Assembly: GCA_023897205.1 (NCBI GenBank)
Contig: JAHWDD010000003.1
Coordinates: 4,963,665-5,027,664, forward strand
Length of the DNA stretch: 64,000 nucleotides
Direction of reading: 5' to 3'
Origin: Exophiala sp. HKRS030
Lineage: Eukaryota; Ascomycota; Eurotiomycetes; Chaetothyriales; Herpotrichiellaceae
Shown here: piece by piece, positions 23,528-34,656 of the stretch
How positions within the stretch are numbered: position 1 is the stretch's first letter
Layout: each line of letters begins with the position of its first letter
The notes under the pieces: generated by a model
What the model was told of the DNA's origin: nothing
What the model saw: only the letters and a program-made list of their open reading frames with translations
The model's database searches: none
Program-made: the position numbers and the translations under genes

Positions 23528-26500
23528 ATGACCAGCGCATCAAATCAGTCTGATTCTCGATTCGCCGAAGGTCGCAAGCATTCGATCTCGACATCCGGTT
23601 ATATCGTGCCAGATGTGCGCAATCCTCGCATCGACACCTTGATGAATTCTCAAGGTCAGCCCATCCCTGCGAACCCTTCAGCATTCGATACATCATCGCC
23701 CGGATCTCTCGAGTTTAATTTCCCTTTTGCTGGAAGTCCGCATGGCAGCAGCAACAGCGGCATAGACGTCCCGCCGGATTTTCGCAGCAACAACACTCAA
23801 GGATTTGCGAACCGAGGTACAGTCCAGTACCCTCCTGGGAGAGTTCCGAGTCCACAACATCGTGCCAGTCTGGCGAGTATCGATTCTGCTTTCGATCATG
23901 ACCTGTTTGGCTCGGCGGCGTTAAATCAATGGACCTCAACCGGCGCGCCTAATCAAGCTGTAGATAATGCAGATGATTCGCCCGCAAAAGCCGCCAGCAC
24001 CGTAGACCAGGACAGGAAAACGGAAAAGGACGACGAAAAGCCACCAGCATGGAGTGAATTGAAGACCAAGGCCGGAAAGGAAAGGAAACGTCTTCCACTG
24101 GCATGCATAGCATGTCGGCGAAAGAAAATCAAATGTTCAGGCGAAAAGCCTGCTTGTAAGCATTGTCTGAGAGCCAGAATCCCTTGCGTGTACAAAGTCA
24201 CTACGAGGAAAGCCGCCCCCAGGACGGACTACATGGCTATGCTCGACAAGAGGCTAAAGCGTATGGAGGATCGGGTTATTCGAGTCATTCCCAAGGACGA
24301 ATTGCCAGACTTCAATGCCACTGGGCGTGCAACGGTCCGTCCTCCGCTCCCTGGAAATGGCCCCAAGAAAGACAAGGATCAGCCGAAGAAACGCTCCGCC
24401 GATGAAGCATTTACGCAGGAATTGAACGACTGGAGGAACCCCAAAGAGAAGACCACCCTCCTCGACCCTACGGCCGGTCTGAGGAAGCAACGAGAAGGAG
24501 AAAACAAGCTGTTTATCGAGGGTTCCGAGTCCCTGCCACCACAACACATTCAAGAACATCTCGCCGAGGTCTTTTTCGACTGTGTCTACGGCCAGTCTTA
24601 TCTCCTCCTTCACAAACCCAGCTTCATGCGGAAATTGAAAGCTGGCACTATACCCCCCGTACTGATCCTCGCCGTGTGCGCCATCTCCGCCCGTTTCTCG
24701 ACCCATCCCCAGGTCAGCACCGAACCGGCCTTTCTCCGCGGCGAGCAGTGGGCCACACCGGCCCGTCGCATCGTCGAGAAACGTCACTACGAACCCAACA
24801 TCACCATATTGACCGCCATGCTCATGCTCGGCCTCCATTACTTCGGGACGTGCGAGGGTGGTCTGTCGTGGTCCTTCGGTGGCCAAGCCATGCGGATGGG
24901 CTACGCCCTCCAGCTCCATCGGGAGCTCGACCACGATCCGTTGGGTAGAAATCAAATCGCAAACGACTCCAACAAGAAAAGCCCCAAACCTCCCGAATTG
25001 TCATTTACGGATCGCGAAATTCGACGCCGCACCATGTGGGCATGCTACCTCATGGACACGTTCAACTCATCCGGCACCGAACGCCCGTCGTTCTTGAACG
25101 AAGATTACTACCAGATCCAGCTCCCCATCAAAGAGTCTCATTTCCAGATGGAAGTGCCTGGCCCGACCGAAGACCTGTACGGGAACGTGCCCATGTCGTC
25201 GACATTCTCCTCCTCTTCGTCCTCCACGACCAATCCCCATAATGCCAACCGACAGCGCCAGCAACAACAACAACAACAATCATCCACCACCACCACCAAC
25301 ACCACCTCCGACTCCAGAACAACCTCGACAGCTGCTGGTACTCTCGACACCACGGCGGCTAACGCCGCCGCCGACATGGCCGCCGAAGCCAAAGCCAACA
25401 TGGGCGTGTCGGCGTACATTGTCCGCGGCGTGGTCCTGTGGAAACGGATCGTCAAATACCTCAACCTGGGAGGCAAGGACAAGGACCCCCACCCCATCTG
25501 GGATACGCTCTCGCAGTTCGCGACGCTGCAGAGGCAAATCACGCAGCTCAAGTCCAGTCTTCCTCCGGACCTGACGTACACGCCTGACAACCTGGCCGCT
25601 CACGCGTCGGAACGGCTGGCGAACCAGTTTTTGTTTTTGCACATCGTGTTGGCGCAGACGAGTTTGTTCCTGCACCGGTTCGCCATCCCCACGGTCCCTT
25701 CCCCGTCGCGGCGCCCTCACCACGCCGCCTACACGGCTGCCGGGATGCCCCGGGCCTTTTTGAGCAACAGCGCCAACACGGTCGTCGAGTCGGCGAGCCT
25801 CATTTCGAAAATCATCGCCGACTCGGCCGGTCACACCCTCACCGTCCCCTTTGCCGGGTACTGCGCCTACGCCGCCGCCACCGTCCACGTCTGGGGGATT
25901 TTCAGCAAGAACCCGACCCTGGAGGCCACGTCCAAGGAGAACCTGCGTCACAACTACAAGTACCTCACCCGAATGAAGCGCTACTGGGGAATGTTTCACT
26001 ACATGGCCGAGAGCGTCAAGGACAACTATCGGGCCTTTGCCGACGCCGCCATCAGGGGAGTCGGAGGTCAACCGTCATCACGTGGCAGTGGCATGCTTCG
26101 TCACCAGGCGTCTTCGTCGTCCTCCTTCAACGTCCACGACCCCCACGCCAATGCGACGTCGTCGTCCGGTATCCCGATGGACCTCGACCCTGGTACGAGT
26201 GGTCCACCTTCCCGTGCCGAGACACCCGGTCTCGATGCAAAGGCTGGCGCAGGAGCAGGAGGACAGCCAGGCAACACCTCACAACAAACATCGGGCACTG
26301 CATCGGGTGGTAGTAAGGCAATGTTCCAGTACGGGGATTGGTTCGACAAGTACCCACACGGCGTGAGCGAGAGTGAGTGGGAAAAGAGTCACCTCGAGTA
26401 CAGGCGCGAGGCGGGCACCGCCGAGGCTGTCATGTCGCAGCGCAGCGACCTCCAGAGCGTCGAGGAGTTCTTTGCGAGTCTGAGTCCGCCTAGCAAGGCC

Positions 26501-27289
26501 GACGACGGGCCTGGCGGGCAGAGGGGCAAGAAGATTGCGCGACGGCGCGGGAAGAGTGTGGCGGAAAACAAGAAGGACACGAAAGGTACTGCTGGGAACA
26601 ATGCTTCATCTACTGCTGCTGCTGGTAACACCGCCGAAACTTCTACTTCAACCTCTACCGCTGGGCCTGGACAGGCACAACAGCCATCACAGCAACAGCA
26701 GCAAGGAAGGCCACGGTTACCAAGTAATGCGACAGAAGTCAACATCAGCCAACCATTCAACCCAGCCGATTTCGACATCACGTCCCCGTCTCTATATCAA
26801 ACGCCCCAGATTGGCGGACAGCCTCAACAAGGCCAGCCCGATCCCTTTGGCTTCGACAATCTCCCGCACATCAATATAAACTGGATCAACACCCTTCCGG
26901 CGATTGATCGACAAATGGTCTTTGGTGCTTATTCAGGCGTAGACCCATCTTCAGAGACAGCGAACCAGGCCACCGCTGGCTTGGGCCACCTCGACGACAA
27001 CTCCACGTCTATGGACACATATGGCGGCAATGCAAATCCATGGGAGCAGCTGGACTTGAACGGGTTCGGGTATAATGATCCTCTTGCGGGTGGAACCAAC
27101 ATGATGGACACAGGCTCTTCGGCTTGGTTGTTGCCGTTCAACATCGAGCCTCCAAACTATGGTGGTGGCATGGAGGATTTTGGGAATACCGCTCTTGATG
27201 GTATGGATTTTGGCGATATGTCAGTCGCTGGAGGAGGCATTGGGAGTGACAACGGCTCTCAGTACCCAGACCATACCTCTGGGGGTTGA
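23528..27289 (+). CDS. Zn(II)2Cys6 transcription factor with fungal MHR domain
   Basis: Single-exon, 1,253-residue nuclear regulator. The binuclear zinc cluster lies at residues 193-220 with Cys at 193, 196, 203, 210, 213 and 220, preceded by a basic patch (KERKRLPLA) and followed by a conserved linker and short coiled coil (RTDYMAMLDKRLKRMEDRV). The middle homology region runs from about residue 340 to 840, interrupted by a Ser/Gln/Thr-rich insert near 560-620 with a poly-Gln run. The last 350 residues are Gly/Ser/Asn/Gln-rich with acidic patches, as in activation domains. Linker conservation suggests a widespread filamentous-fungal regulator, but I cannot name its target pathway. GC-rich in the middle, which opens long antisense frames that I discount. 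Confidence 0.9.
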   Translation: MTSASNQSDSRFAEGRKHSISTSGYIVPDVRNPRIDTLMNSQGQPIPANPSAFDTSSPGSLEFNFPFAGSPHGSSNSGIDVPPDFRSNNTQGFANRGTVQYPPGRVPSPQHRASLASIDSAFDHDLFGSAALNQWTSTGAPNQAVDNADDSPAKAASTVDQDRKTEKDDEKPPAWSELKTKAGKERKRLPLACIACRRKKIKCSGEKPACKHCLRARIPCVYKVTTRKAAPRTDYMAMLDKRLKRMEDRVIRVIPKDELPDFNATGRATVRPPLPGNGPKKDKDQPKKRSADEAFTQELNDWRNPKEKTTLLDPTAGLRKQREGENKLFIEGSESLPPQHIQEHLAEVFFDCVYGQSYLLLHKPSFMRKLKAGTIPPVLILAVCAISARFSTHPQVSTEPAFLRGEQWATPARRIVEKRHYEPNITILTAMLMLGLHYFGTCEGGLSWSFGGQAMRMGYALQLHRELDHDPLGRNQIANDSNKKSPKPPELSFTDREIRRRTMWACYLMDTFNSSGTERPSFLNEDYYQIQLPIKESHFQMEVPGPTEDLYGNVPMSSTFSSSSSSTTNPHNANRQRQQQQQQQSSTTTTNTTSDSRTTSTAAGTLDTTAANAAADMAAEAKANMGVSAYIVRGVVLWKRIVKYLNLGGKDKDPHPIWDTLSQFATLQRQITQLKSSLPPDLTYTPDNLAAHASERLANQFLFLHIVLAQTSLFLHRFAIPTVPSPSRRPHHAAYTAAGMPRAFLSNSANTVVESASLISKIIADSAGHTLTVPFAGYCAYAAATVHVWGIFSKNPTLEATSKENLRHNYKYLTRMKRYWGMFHYMAESVKDNYRAFADAAIRGVGGQPSSRGSGMLRHQASSSSSFNVHDPHANATSSSGIPMDLDPGTSGPPSRAETPGLDAKAGAGAGGQPGNTSQQTSGTASGGSKAMFQYGDWFDKYPHGVSESEWEKSHLEYRREAGTAEAVMSQRSDLQSVEEFFASLSPPSKADDGPGGQRGKKIARRRGKSVAENKKDTKGTAGNNASSTAAAGNTAETSTSTSTAGPGQAQQPSQQQQQGRPRLPSNATEVNISQPFNPADFDITSPSLYQTPQIGGQPQQGQPDPFGFDNLPHININWINTLPAIDRQMVFGAYSGVDPSSETANQATAGLGHLDDNSTSMDTYGGNANPWEQLDLNGFGYNDPLAGGTNMMDTGSSAWLLPFNIEPPNYGGGMEDFGNTALDGMDFGDMSVAGGGIGSDNGSQYPDHTSGG

Positions 27290-27502
27290 GGAGTATTGAG
27301 GGCAGAAGTACTGGGACACAATGGATTCCAGCACTAAGTGCAGCTGATCCCCAAAATTGTGACTGAAAGCCCATATCTGCGTTAGATGATGTTCGCTTCA
27401 CACTATCACATTGATAGATTTTTGTAGCAAACGCAATTGCAAATGCTGCCTGATTATGGTCACACCCCTTTCGCTCCAAACATGAAATTATCTCGATTTG
27501 GT

Positions 27503-28685
27503 TTAGTCTTCCCATTCCTCATCGAGCTGGTCGATTAATCTATTCTCATCGTCCGGGGTACGTCCTCGTCCGACCCTTTCGTCGGTTCCGACACGATGGT
27601 AGCCTCTTCGACCGGCAAAGAGTTGAGTGATTCCACCTGGTAAGCGCTGCGTGCAGGAAGAGAAGAGGATGACAAACATGTCCTAGATTGTCGAAGTAAA
27701 GATGGTGTCAGCGTATTCATGGTAAGTTGGATTTGAAGTCGAAATTCCCGGAAGTGGACGCTTGTCGAGAATAGTGATGCAGGAAACGAGGCCTCTGTAG
27801 AGTAGCACTGTGTGTAAGGGAACATGGCCCGACAGACGGCGAATAACAGAATTATAGAAGAAAGGGGACAGAACTTACCGAGATGAAGCTGAACAGTCCA
27901 GCCCAGACACTGTAGTTGGGCAGTTGTTTCCATCCTCTTTGATGCATCACGTTGCGCTGGTATACAATACCTCCAATTAGGTAGACGAGCAATGCAATGC
28001 CGAGTATGACGCCAAAGACTGCGCCGGGTCCTAGTGTGCCTTTCTCTTCGGACTGTATCGTACCACCGCAAGCATATCTTGAGCGAACTTCGAAAATGTA
28101 GGTGCAGTGGTCGGGAGAGCCGAGGAACGAGATCGCCGGTCTGGTAGAGAGACTCGGGGAAGTGTCGCAGATGAAAGACAGAAGAGTAGACTTGCGCCTC
28201 TTGTTGGCTTTGCTGGTTGCGGCATCAGAGTCGACCGGGACACCGTCCTCGTCCAGCACGGGACAGGGTGAGCCCATGGTGTAATTCAGGAGCAGTTTCT
28301 TGCCCCGGAATATAAGCTCATCGTTCTCCTGTCCGATACTGTAGACATGGCCTTTTTGGGTCTTGTAAAATGCCGATACGTTCACGACTCTTGACTCAGA
28401 TATGCCTTCGACATAATCGAGAGGTTCCACCACCGGCCCACAAAAGTTCAAGGTGAAGTTGGCGGGATAATCATAACCTCGAGCGTGGAAGGACTCGTTC
28501 GTCGCAGTCTGGTATTTTGTTCCGTCGAGCGTCAACTGCAGAGGTCGCAGGTCAAAAAAGGAGCCGGTGGATGTCGAGTGGATTGTGCATGGCTTCGGCG
28601 ACGGCTTAGGTTTTACTTCTGTTGAGGCGAGAGCCGCAGGTATAGAAGAGAGGAGAAGGAGCGACATCGTGGTAGAGATATACAT
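27503..28685 (-). CDS. mrl1: Mrl1-like mannose-6-phosphate-receptor-homology membrane protein
   Basis: Type I membrane protein likely cycling between Golgi and endosome/vacuole as a sorting receptor. Exons 28685-27879 and 27682-27503 give 328 residues; the 196-nt intron swaps an apparent read-through tail for the conserved cytosolic tail. Order: signal peptide (about 1-20), luminal MRH-type domain with paired Cys and N-glycosylation sites (NESF, NFTL, NYTM), a Ser/Lys loop, the CTYIFEVRSRYACGG block, a transmembrane helix (about 221-242), then the VYQRNVMHQRGWKQLPNYS motif and a tail ending in acidic NRLIDQLDEEWED. Atg27 is a related alternative; the membrane-proximal motif favours the Mrl1 type. 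Confidence 0.85.
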
Positions 28686-29753
28686 GATTTCAAGTGTCCG
28701 TTTGTGAGCGAGCGAAATGGGTTGGAATGCTGCAAATGATATTGTGGCACTTGGTGTGGAAATGCGCGTGTAATGGTGAGAAACGAATGAGTAAGATATT
28801 AGGCAGAACCAGTATAGGCGACACCAGCCAGGAAATGCGGAAGGAGTGTTGCTTTTGGTTGTCTACGTGTACCTTGTGTCAGTACAGATAGAAGAAGTGA
28901 TGGAAAAAAAGATAATGAACACCTATCGAGGAGGAACAATTGACGGGACAGGGATACAGGAGCACGGATGATTGTACGGTAACTAAGTTCATGAACAATG
29001 GCGGACTGGATGGTGTCGCGCAGTTTCAACTGTCAGACTCTATTGATTTTGGGATCCTCGACGTGGATTCCCTGCAGGGGGGAACGGGAGGAATTACAAT
29101 CTATGGCTATCTGGTGGCTGGCGCAGGCTTCTGTTCCAGGCTTGTTGGGCTTTTTCCTGGGCTTGCATCCCTTTAACCAGCGACGCCTGAAGCGCCTCAC
29201 TTACGCCTAAAACGCCCGTGCAGACCCCCTCGGACCGGACGTGCATAATGACGCACTAAGCTGGAAGTTATTGTGCCACCTCGCAAGGATATTGTACTGG
29301 ATTTACTGTGCGAGTATGGAGGATATACCCAGTAGAGACAGATAAGGAGTACGCAATGTAATCTTAAAAGGTTCCTAGACGTATTCGTACTCATGGTATG
29401 CCGCAGATAAGGCACAGAGTACTCCGTACCTCAAGACACTCCCTGCGATCTTTCTTGCAGACGGGTGCGAGTATTCGTATTCTTACTTGTGGCTGTGCGA
29501 AACGCGACGACGCGCCGCGGGACCATCGCAAGTCGCAAGAGTGGCGCCTTGGATGATCTCATCCGGCTACTGAGCCTCCCGAAACAATTTTGTCGGCTTC
29601 AGCAATACGGAGTACATAGATCGATCTGCTTTAATAAAGCGTCCATTCGCACTCCCTGCATATACACTCGTTCCAGTCATTCAAGCACGAATCTGTCGGA
29701 GCGCAGTTTCTGTATACTCTCCTTTCACCCAAAATCATCGCCGAACGAAGATC
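28686..29753. promoter_or_regulatory. divergent promoter, mrl1 / erg24
   Basis: 1.07 kb. Contains TACTCCGTA (29420) and TACGGAGTA (29606) as an inverted pair 195 bp end to end, about 140 bp before the erg24 start. No gene seen. Confidence 0.4.
29420..29614. repeat. inverted pair of the TACTCCGTA motif (195 bp)
   Basis: Same arrangement as the pair near 22.4 kb, just upstream of erg24. Extended end (GTACTCCGTA) matches for 10 bases. Confidence 0.5.
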
Positions 29754-31268
29754 ATGGGCGTCAAACCGGCTGGAAAGCCACACTACGAATTCCTAGGACC
29801 GTATGTTAAAATCCCATAAAGAGCCATTGACAAGGAACATGCTGATAGGTTGCGCAGACCAGGTGCAGCTTTTATTGTCTTCGTACTGCCACTCCTTACC
29901 TACGCGACCGTCTTTTTCTGCAACGATGTCTCAGGTTGCCCGGCTCCGGGCCTGCTGAGTCCCAGCACCCTGTCCCTTGAGAAGCTCAAATCACAAATTC
30001 CATGGCCGGAGGAAGGGCTCCTCGGCCTGTTCGATGCAGGAGTGTTTTGTTGGACGTTGTCATTCTACGGCGCCAGCCTCCTTCTACATTTTGTACTGCC
30101 TGGAGACGAGGTTGATGGAGTTGTCTTGAGCAATGGAGGAAGACACCACTACAAATTCAATGCCTGGAGCTCTGCCATGTTGATCATGGCTGGTCTTGCT
30201 GTTGGAACTGCCATCCAAGGCGCCGATTTCGTGGTTTGGACGTTCATCTGGGATAAATTCCCCCAGCTGGTCACGGCCAACCTGGCCATCGCATATGCTT
30301 TGTCTGCTGCTGTCTACCTGGCTTCGTTCAGCATCCCTCATCCGGGCCAGCCAAACCCAGACAATCGCGAGTTGGCCCCTGGCGGTTGTACAGGAAACAT
30401 TTTGTACGACTTTTTCATCGGTCGAGAACTGAATCCACGATTCAAACTGCCTGGTTGGATTCCCATTGCGGGTGGCCAAGTTCTGGACGTCAAAGTCTTT
30501 ATGGAAATCAGGCCTGGGTTGTTGGGCTACATCATTCTTGATCTAGCATTCATCGCTCACCAATACAAGGAGCACGGCTATGTGACCGACTCCATCCTCC
30601 TGATCACATTATTCCAGGCGCTCTATGTGTTCGACTCACTCTATATGGAGCCAGCTATTCTCACCACCATCGACATCATTGCCGATGGGTTTGGCTTCAT
30701 GCTTGCATTTGGAGACATCGTCTGGGTGCCATTCATCTATAGTCTCCCAGCACGATATCTGGCAGTCTACCCACTTTCTTTGGGGTTTACTGGTATCACT
30801 GCCGTGCTAGGGATACAAGCCGTCGGATACTACATCTTCCGGTCATCCAACAACCAGAAGAACCGCTTCCGCACGAATCCGAGTGATCCACGCGTCTCAC
30901 ACCTGGAAACAATCACGACCGAGACAGGTTCAAAGCTGATTGTTTCTGGATGGTGGGGTCGTGCTCGCCATATTAACTATCTTGGAGATTGGATCATGGG
31001 ATTCTCATACTGTACACCTACTGGCGTTGCCGGTTATGTCATCCACAGCTACACGAATCCGGTTACTGGAGCCGTGACCAGGGAGCTCACGCAGGGGCCA
31101 GCACGTGGTTGGGGCATGATTTTCACCTATTTCTACATCGTCTACTTCGCTGTTTTACTCGTCCACCGGGAGTTGAGGGATGAGGAAAAGTGCCAAAAGA
31201 AGTATGGTAAAGATTATGAACGCTACTGCAAGCGGGTCAGATGGAGAATCATCCCTGGGGTCTATTGA
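29754..31268 (+). CDS. erg24: sterol C-14 reductase
   Basis: Endoplasmic-reticulum enzyme that reduces the C14-C15 double bond left by Erg11 in ergosterol synthesis; target of morpholine fungicides. Exons 29754-29800 and 29849-31268 (48-nt intron) give 488 residues. It is a polytopic protein of the ERG4/ERG24 family. Landmarks are LYDFFIGRELNPR, the LLxSGWWGxARHxNYLGDW-type block (LIVSGWWGRARHINYLGDW) that lines the NADPH/sterol site, and the C-terminal KYGKDYERYCKRVRWRIIPGVY ending typical of the family. Upstream of the MFS gene on the same strand. Whether it belongs with the catabolic block or is the only housekeeping copy cannot be judged here. Confidence 0.95.
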
Positions 31269-32120
31269 TCGAGCAAGGTTCCCCAGGTCCAGACACCTGG
31301 TACTTGGGTTAATGCAAGCAGCTTCCATGTGGCAAGCGGGAAAATGCCATCGCTTTAAGCGAGTCGATTGTACAGTGTACATAAATAGATGCAGAATTAT
31401 TCAATATCGGATTTCTCGATGTCGGCGCACGGCAGAACCAACATGATCTCTCCTATGACCAGTTACAACAATTTCGCCGTTTCTGGTAGGAAATGCTTGA
31501 GGATGTCTGGGCGTCGGCATAACAAACCCTCGACACACGCGTCTTCTTTGAGGGGTCAACAGCATGCTATGTATCAATGGCAATCAAAACCATCTTGCTC
31601 GTGTCCAAACCAAAACCTCAACTCTAAGTGCGGTGCGCCCAGGCCATGCCATGGTCAAGCATTTTGGGGGGTTTGATGTTCCGGGACAAAACAAGAAGGA
31701 CGTTGAAGATCCCTCGTATTCCTGGACACATTTTCCCTTCCCCAAAAACATCCCTCGGCCAGCGCGGGCATATTTTTACTCCCCGTTGCCACCTCCTAAC
31801 GCTGGCTGAAGCAACTAGCTGGGGGATTGCCTGGGGCTGGACTGGTCTGAGGTCGCGCTATCTTCTAAACGAGGCAATATGGGGTATTCAAGGCTTCCAA
31901 CTAGACCGGGGTCGAGCGTCTGTCACCTGGCACTCCCCAAATGGTCCATGTCCGGGGGAGTCCCACTGTTTCTACTGTTGGCTTAGGACGACCAGAACCA
32001 CGTTCTCCACAAGGTTGATGTGGCTACAATACAAAAGCGACGTCGCTTGCCTTGTTGCTCCTCGCCTCGTTTCGCCACGCAGTCTGATCAGGTCTCGTTG
32101 CATACATATCATCTTTCGAA
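31269..32120. promoter_or_regulatory. intergenic, upstream of MFS transporter
   Basis: 0.85 kb between two same-strand genes. A short frame overlaps the transporter start in another phase and is not credible. Nothing else seen. Confidence 0.4.
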
Positions 32121-34102
32121 ATGGGTCTCGGAATCATTGATCCCGTCTCTACGAGCCATGTGCCTGGCACAGTCTTGCTCGACCAGAATGCTGCTCACTC
32201 CGAACAACAAACGGGCCGTCTGAAGCATGGAACTGGAAGGAACTCGCACATTGTGCTTGCTCCTCAGCCGTCCGAGGATCCCAATGACCCCTTGAACTGG
32301 TCCTCGCTCAAGAAACACCTCGTCCTTGCCATCATCTTCTTCGGTGTCATCATTCATGGATGTGTAAGGCATCGCCCAGCCTCTTTTCGATCTTCTTCTT
32401 TGCTGACGCGATCTGGAACAGGTTCCCTCTCCTCTCCTCAACGCCGGTGTCGTCGAAGTCTCCCTGGCTCTCAAGAAAACTCCGACCGCCATCGCTCAAC
32501 TCTCCGGTTACATGCTGCTCTGCACGGGCGCTTGCGGTCCGTTCGTTTCGGCCCTGGGTCGAAAGTATGGCAAGCGCCCAGTCTACGTTCTCTCCTCCGT
32601 CTTCGGCACTATAGGTATCCTAGTTTCGGAATCGGCTTCTGGCTACAGTACGCTTCTCGCCGGTCGAATTCTCCAGGGTGTTGGCATCGCCGCCTATGAA
32701 GCAATTTCGATTGCCTCCATTGGTGACATGTTCTTCGTCCACGAACGAGGACCCAGAGTTGCCGTGGCCATGTTCCTCCTCGCTGCCATCTCCAATGGTG
32801 TGTCTATTATTGCTGGCGTGATCACAGCAAACTTGGGTGAGTTTTTTGCTTTGGTGCTGTGAGGTTTGCACTCTGACTGACCATCACAGGCTGGCGGTTC
32901 AACTTCTACATTATGCTGCCATTCGGAGCTCTCCAGACCATTCTCGTCATTCTTTGCTGCCCCGAGACACAATACAAGCGCAAAGCCATCTACGAGATCG
33001 ACACTGCGGGCTCAGAGGAGAACCTCGAGAAACTCGCATCTGTCGAGAGCCGAGCAGCACGACACGTGGAGGACAAAACGGCCGAAGTCGCAGCGACTGA
33101 TGTCGAGAGAACCACCACTCTCACCTCTGTCGAGTCTGTACCTCCAAAGAAAGGTTTCCTTCGAGAAATGTCTCTCTATTCGGGAACATACAGCACCGAC
33201 CCTCTCTGGAAGATGGTTATCGCGTCCGTTGCTATCCTCTTGAATGTTGCCTGTAAGTCGTCGACGTTCATCACGTTGCACATTGATTTTCTAACACCTT
33301 CAGGTTTCTACCAAATCATCATGACCGGCATCATCATTGCGTTTTACGTCGTGGTCGCCATCACCTCGGGTGTCATTTTCGCCGCCCCACCATATCTACT
33401 CGGTTCAGCAACGATTGGTTACATGTCAGCTGGTCCTCTCATCGGAGGATTCTTCGGCGCCCTCTTCCCCTTCCTGTGTGCTGAGCCATTCGCCAAATTT
33501 CTGACACGCAGGAACAAGGGTGTCTATGAGCCAGAGTTCCACTTGATTCCAGTCTTCACCATTGGCATGGTCTGCGCAGTTGCTGGTCTTGCCGGATGGG
33601 GTCGAGTCGTTGAAAACGGTGACACCATCTATCTGGTCTGTTTCCTGTGGGGTCTCATGCTCTTTGGAATGACATCCATTGCCGCCTGGTGTACTTCTTG
33701 GTCATTGGATGCATTCAGACAACACAGTACAGAACTGTTCATCATGAACATGGTCTTCAAGAACTTTGTGAGTCCAAGAGCCTCTTTGTGTGTCGTGATC
33801 ATCACTGACCCATCTTCCTTAGTTCTTCTACGGCCTGACAAACTATGTGATTAACTGGTGGGGTAAGTCGGCAATCCTTTTCTGTGCCATTGGGACCTGA
33901 TCACTGACGATATACAATAGCTACCCACGGCGCTCTCGCCATGGCAGGTACGATGGCAGGCATTTGTGCCGCTCTTTGTCTCTTGGGCATTCCCATGTAC
34001 ATGTTTGGCAAGAGGTATCGTCTCCATTGGCATCATCACAATCTTCTCAGGAAGTTGCATCTCGAGACGGATCAAACGTTTGGGGAGACTGGTGGTCATT
34101 AA
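32121..34102 (+). CDS. MFS transporter, DHA1 (12-TM) type
   Basis: Plasma-membrane proton antiporter family that exports drugs or metabolites, or moves small organic compounds. Six exons (32121-32363, 32422-32836, 32890-33252, 33304-33767, 33823-33862, 33921-34102) give 568 residues; introns are 51-58 nt. The N-terminal DPNDPLNW motif precedes TM1, as in fungal DHA1 proteins. The loop 2-3 motif A reads GRKYGKRPVYV, and the TM4 stretch is LAGRILQGVG. A charged central loop separates the two six-helix halves. The 40-nt exon 5 encodes part of a late helix. It sits next to the catabolic block and may move its substrate or product, but substrate cannot be inferred. Confidence 0.9.
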
Positions 34103-34656
34103 GGAGGCGGTGTGATGTTGAGTAGAGCAGTAATGTTACGGGACGGTAAACGGGGGTTTGAAAACCAAGAACAACAAAAAAGAAGAAGATACGTGACCTG
34201 TCTGGCACCAAGTTGTAGGTTTTTGATCCGAAAGCCCTTGCCATGTCTGTCATACGCATGCACGCGCACAGGTCTGGAGTGTTTTGATGGCACAATATGT
34301 CGCTTTGTACAGTTCAATCTCGACTTTGATCATGTATAAATCATGATGATGATGGTCATAATCCGATACTTTTCAATCTTCAGATTTCGGTTTCCCTTTT
34401 CAATTTCTTCTTCAAGTGTGACCATGGTCGCTTGAATACTTTTGATGTCACCGATATACTATCATGTACTGGTTTCTGGGGGAGTTATGTACACCAGTAT
34501 GGGACCAACATTGGACTAGCCATATCATTCTCTCTACCAGTATCGGGTATGCCTTTTCATACACAGTAGTACATGAGAGAGATTCCTACGACCGATATTC
34601 AGGTTGGGGTTTTATTCTTCTCGGTTGGCTGTCTTGTTCAATTTGTTTTTGTCTTC
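34103..34656. terminator. convergent 3' region, MFS / SDR
   Basis: 0.55 kb between two convergent stop codons; no coding signal seen. Confidence 0.4.

Noticed and set aside
24254..26071. Antisense frames of 233 and 263 codons in the Zn2Cys6 gene
   Set aside because: Shadow frames opposite a well-supported coding sequence; no family resemblance.
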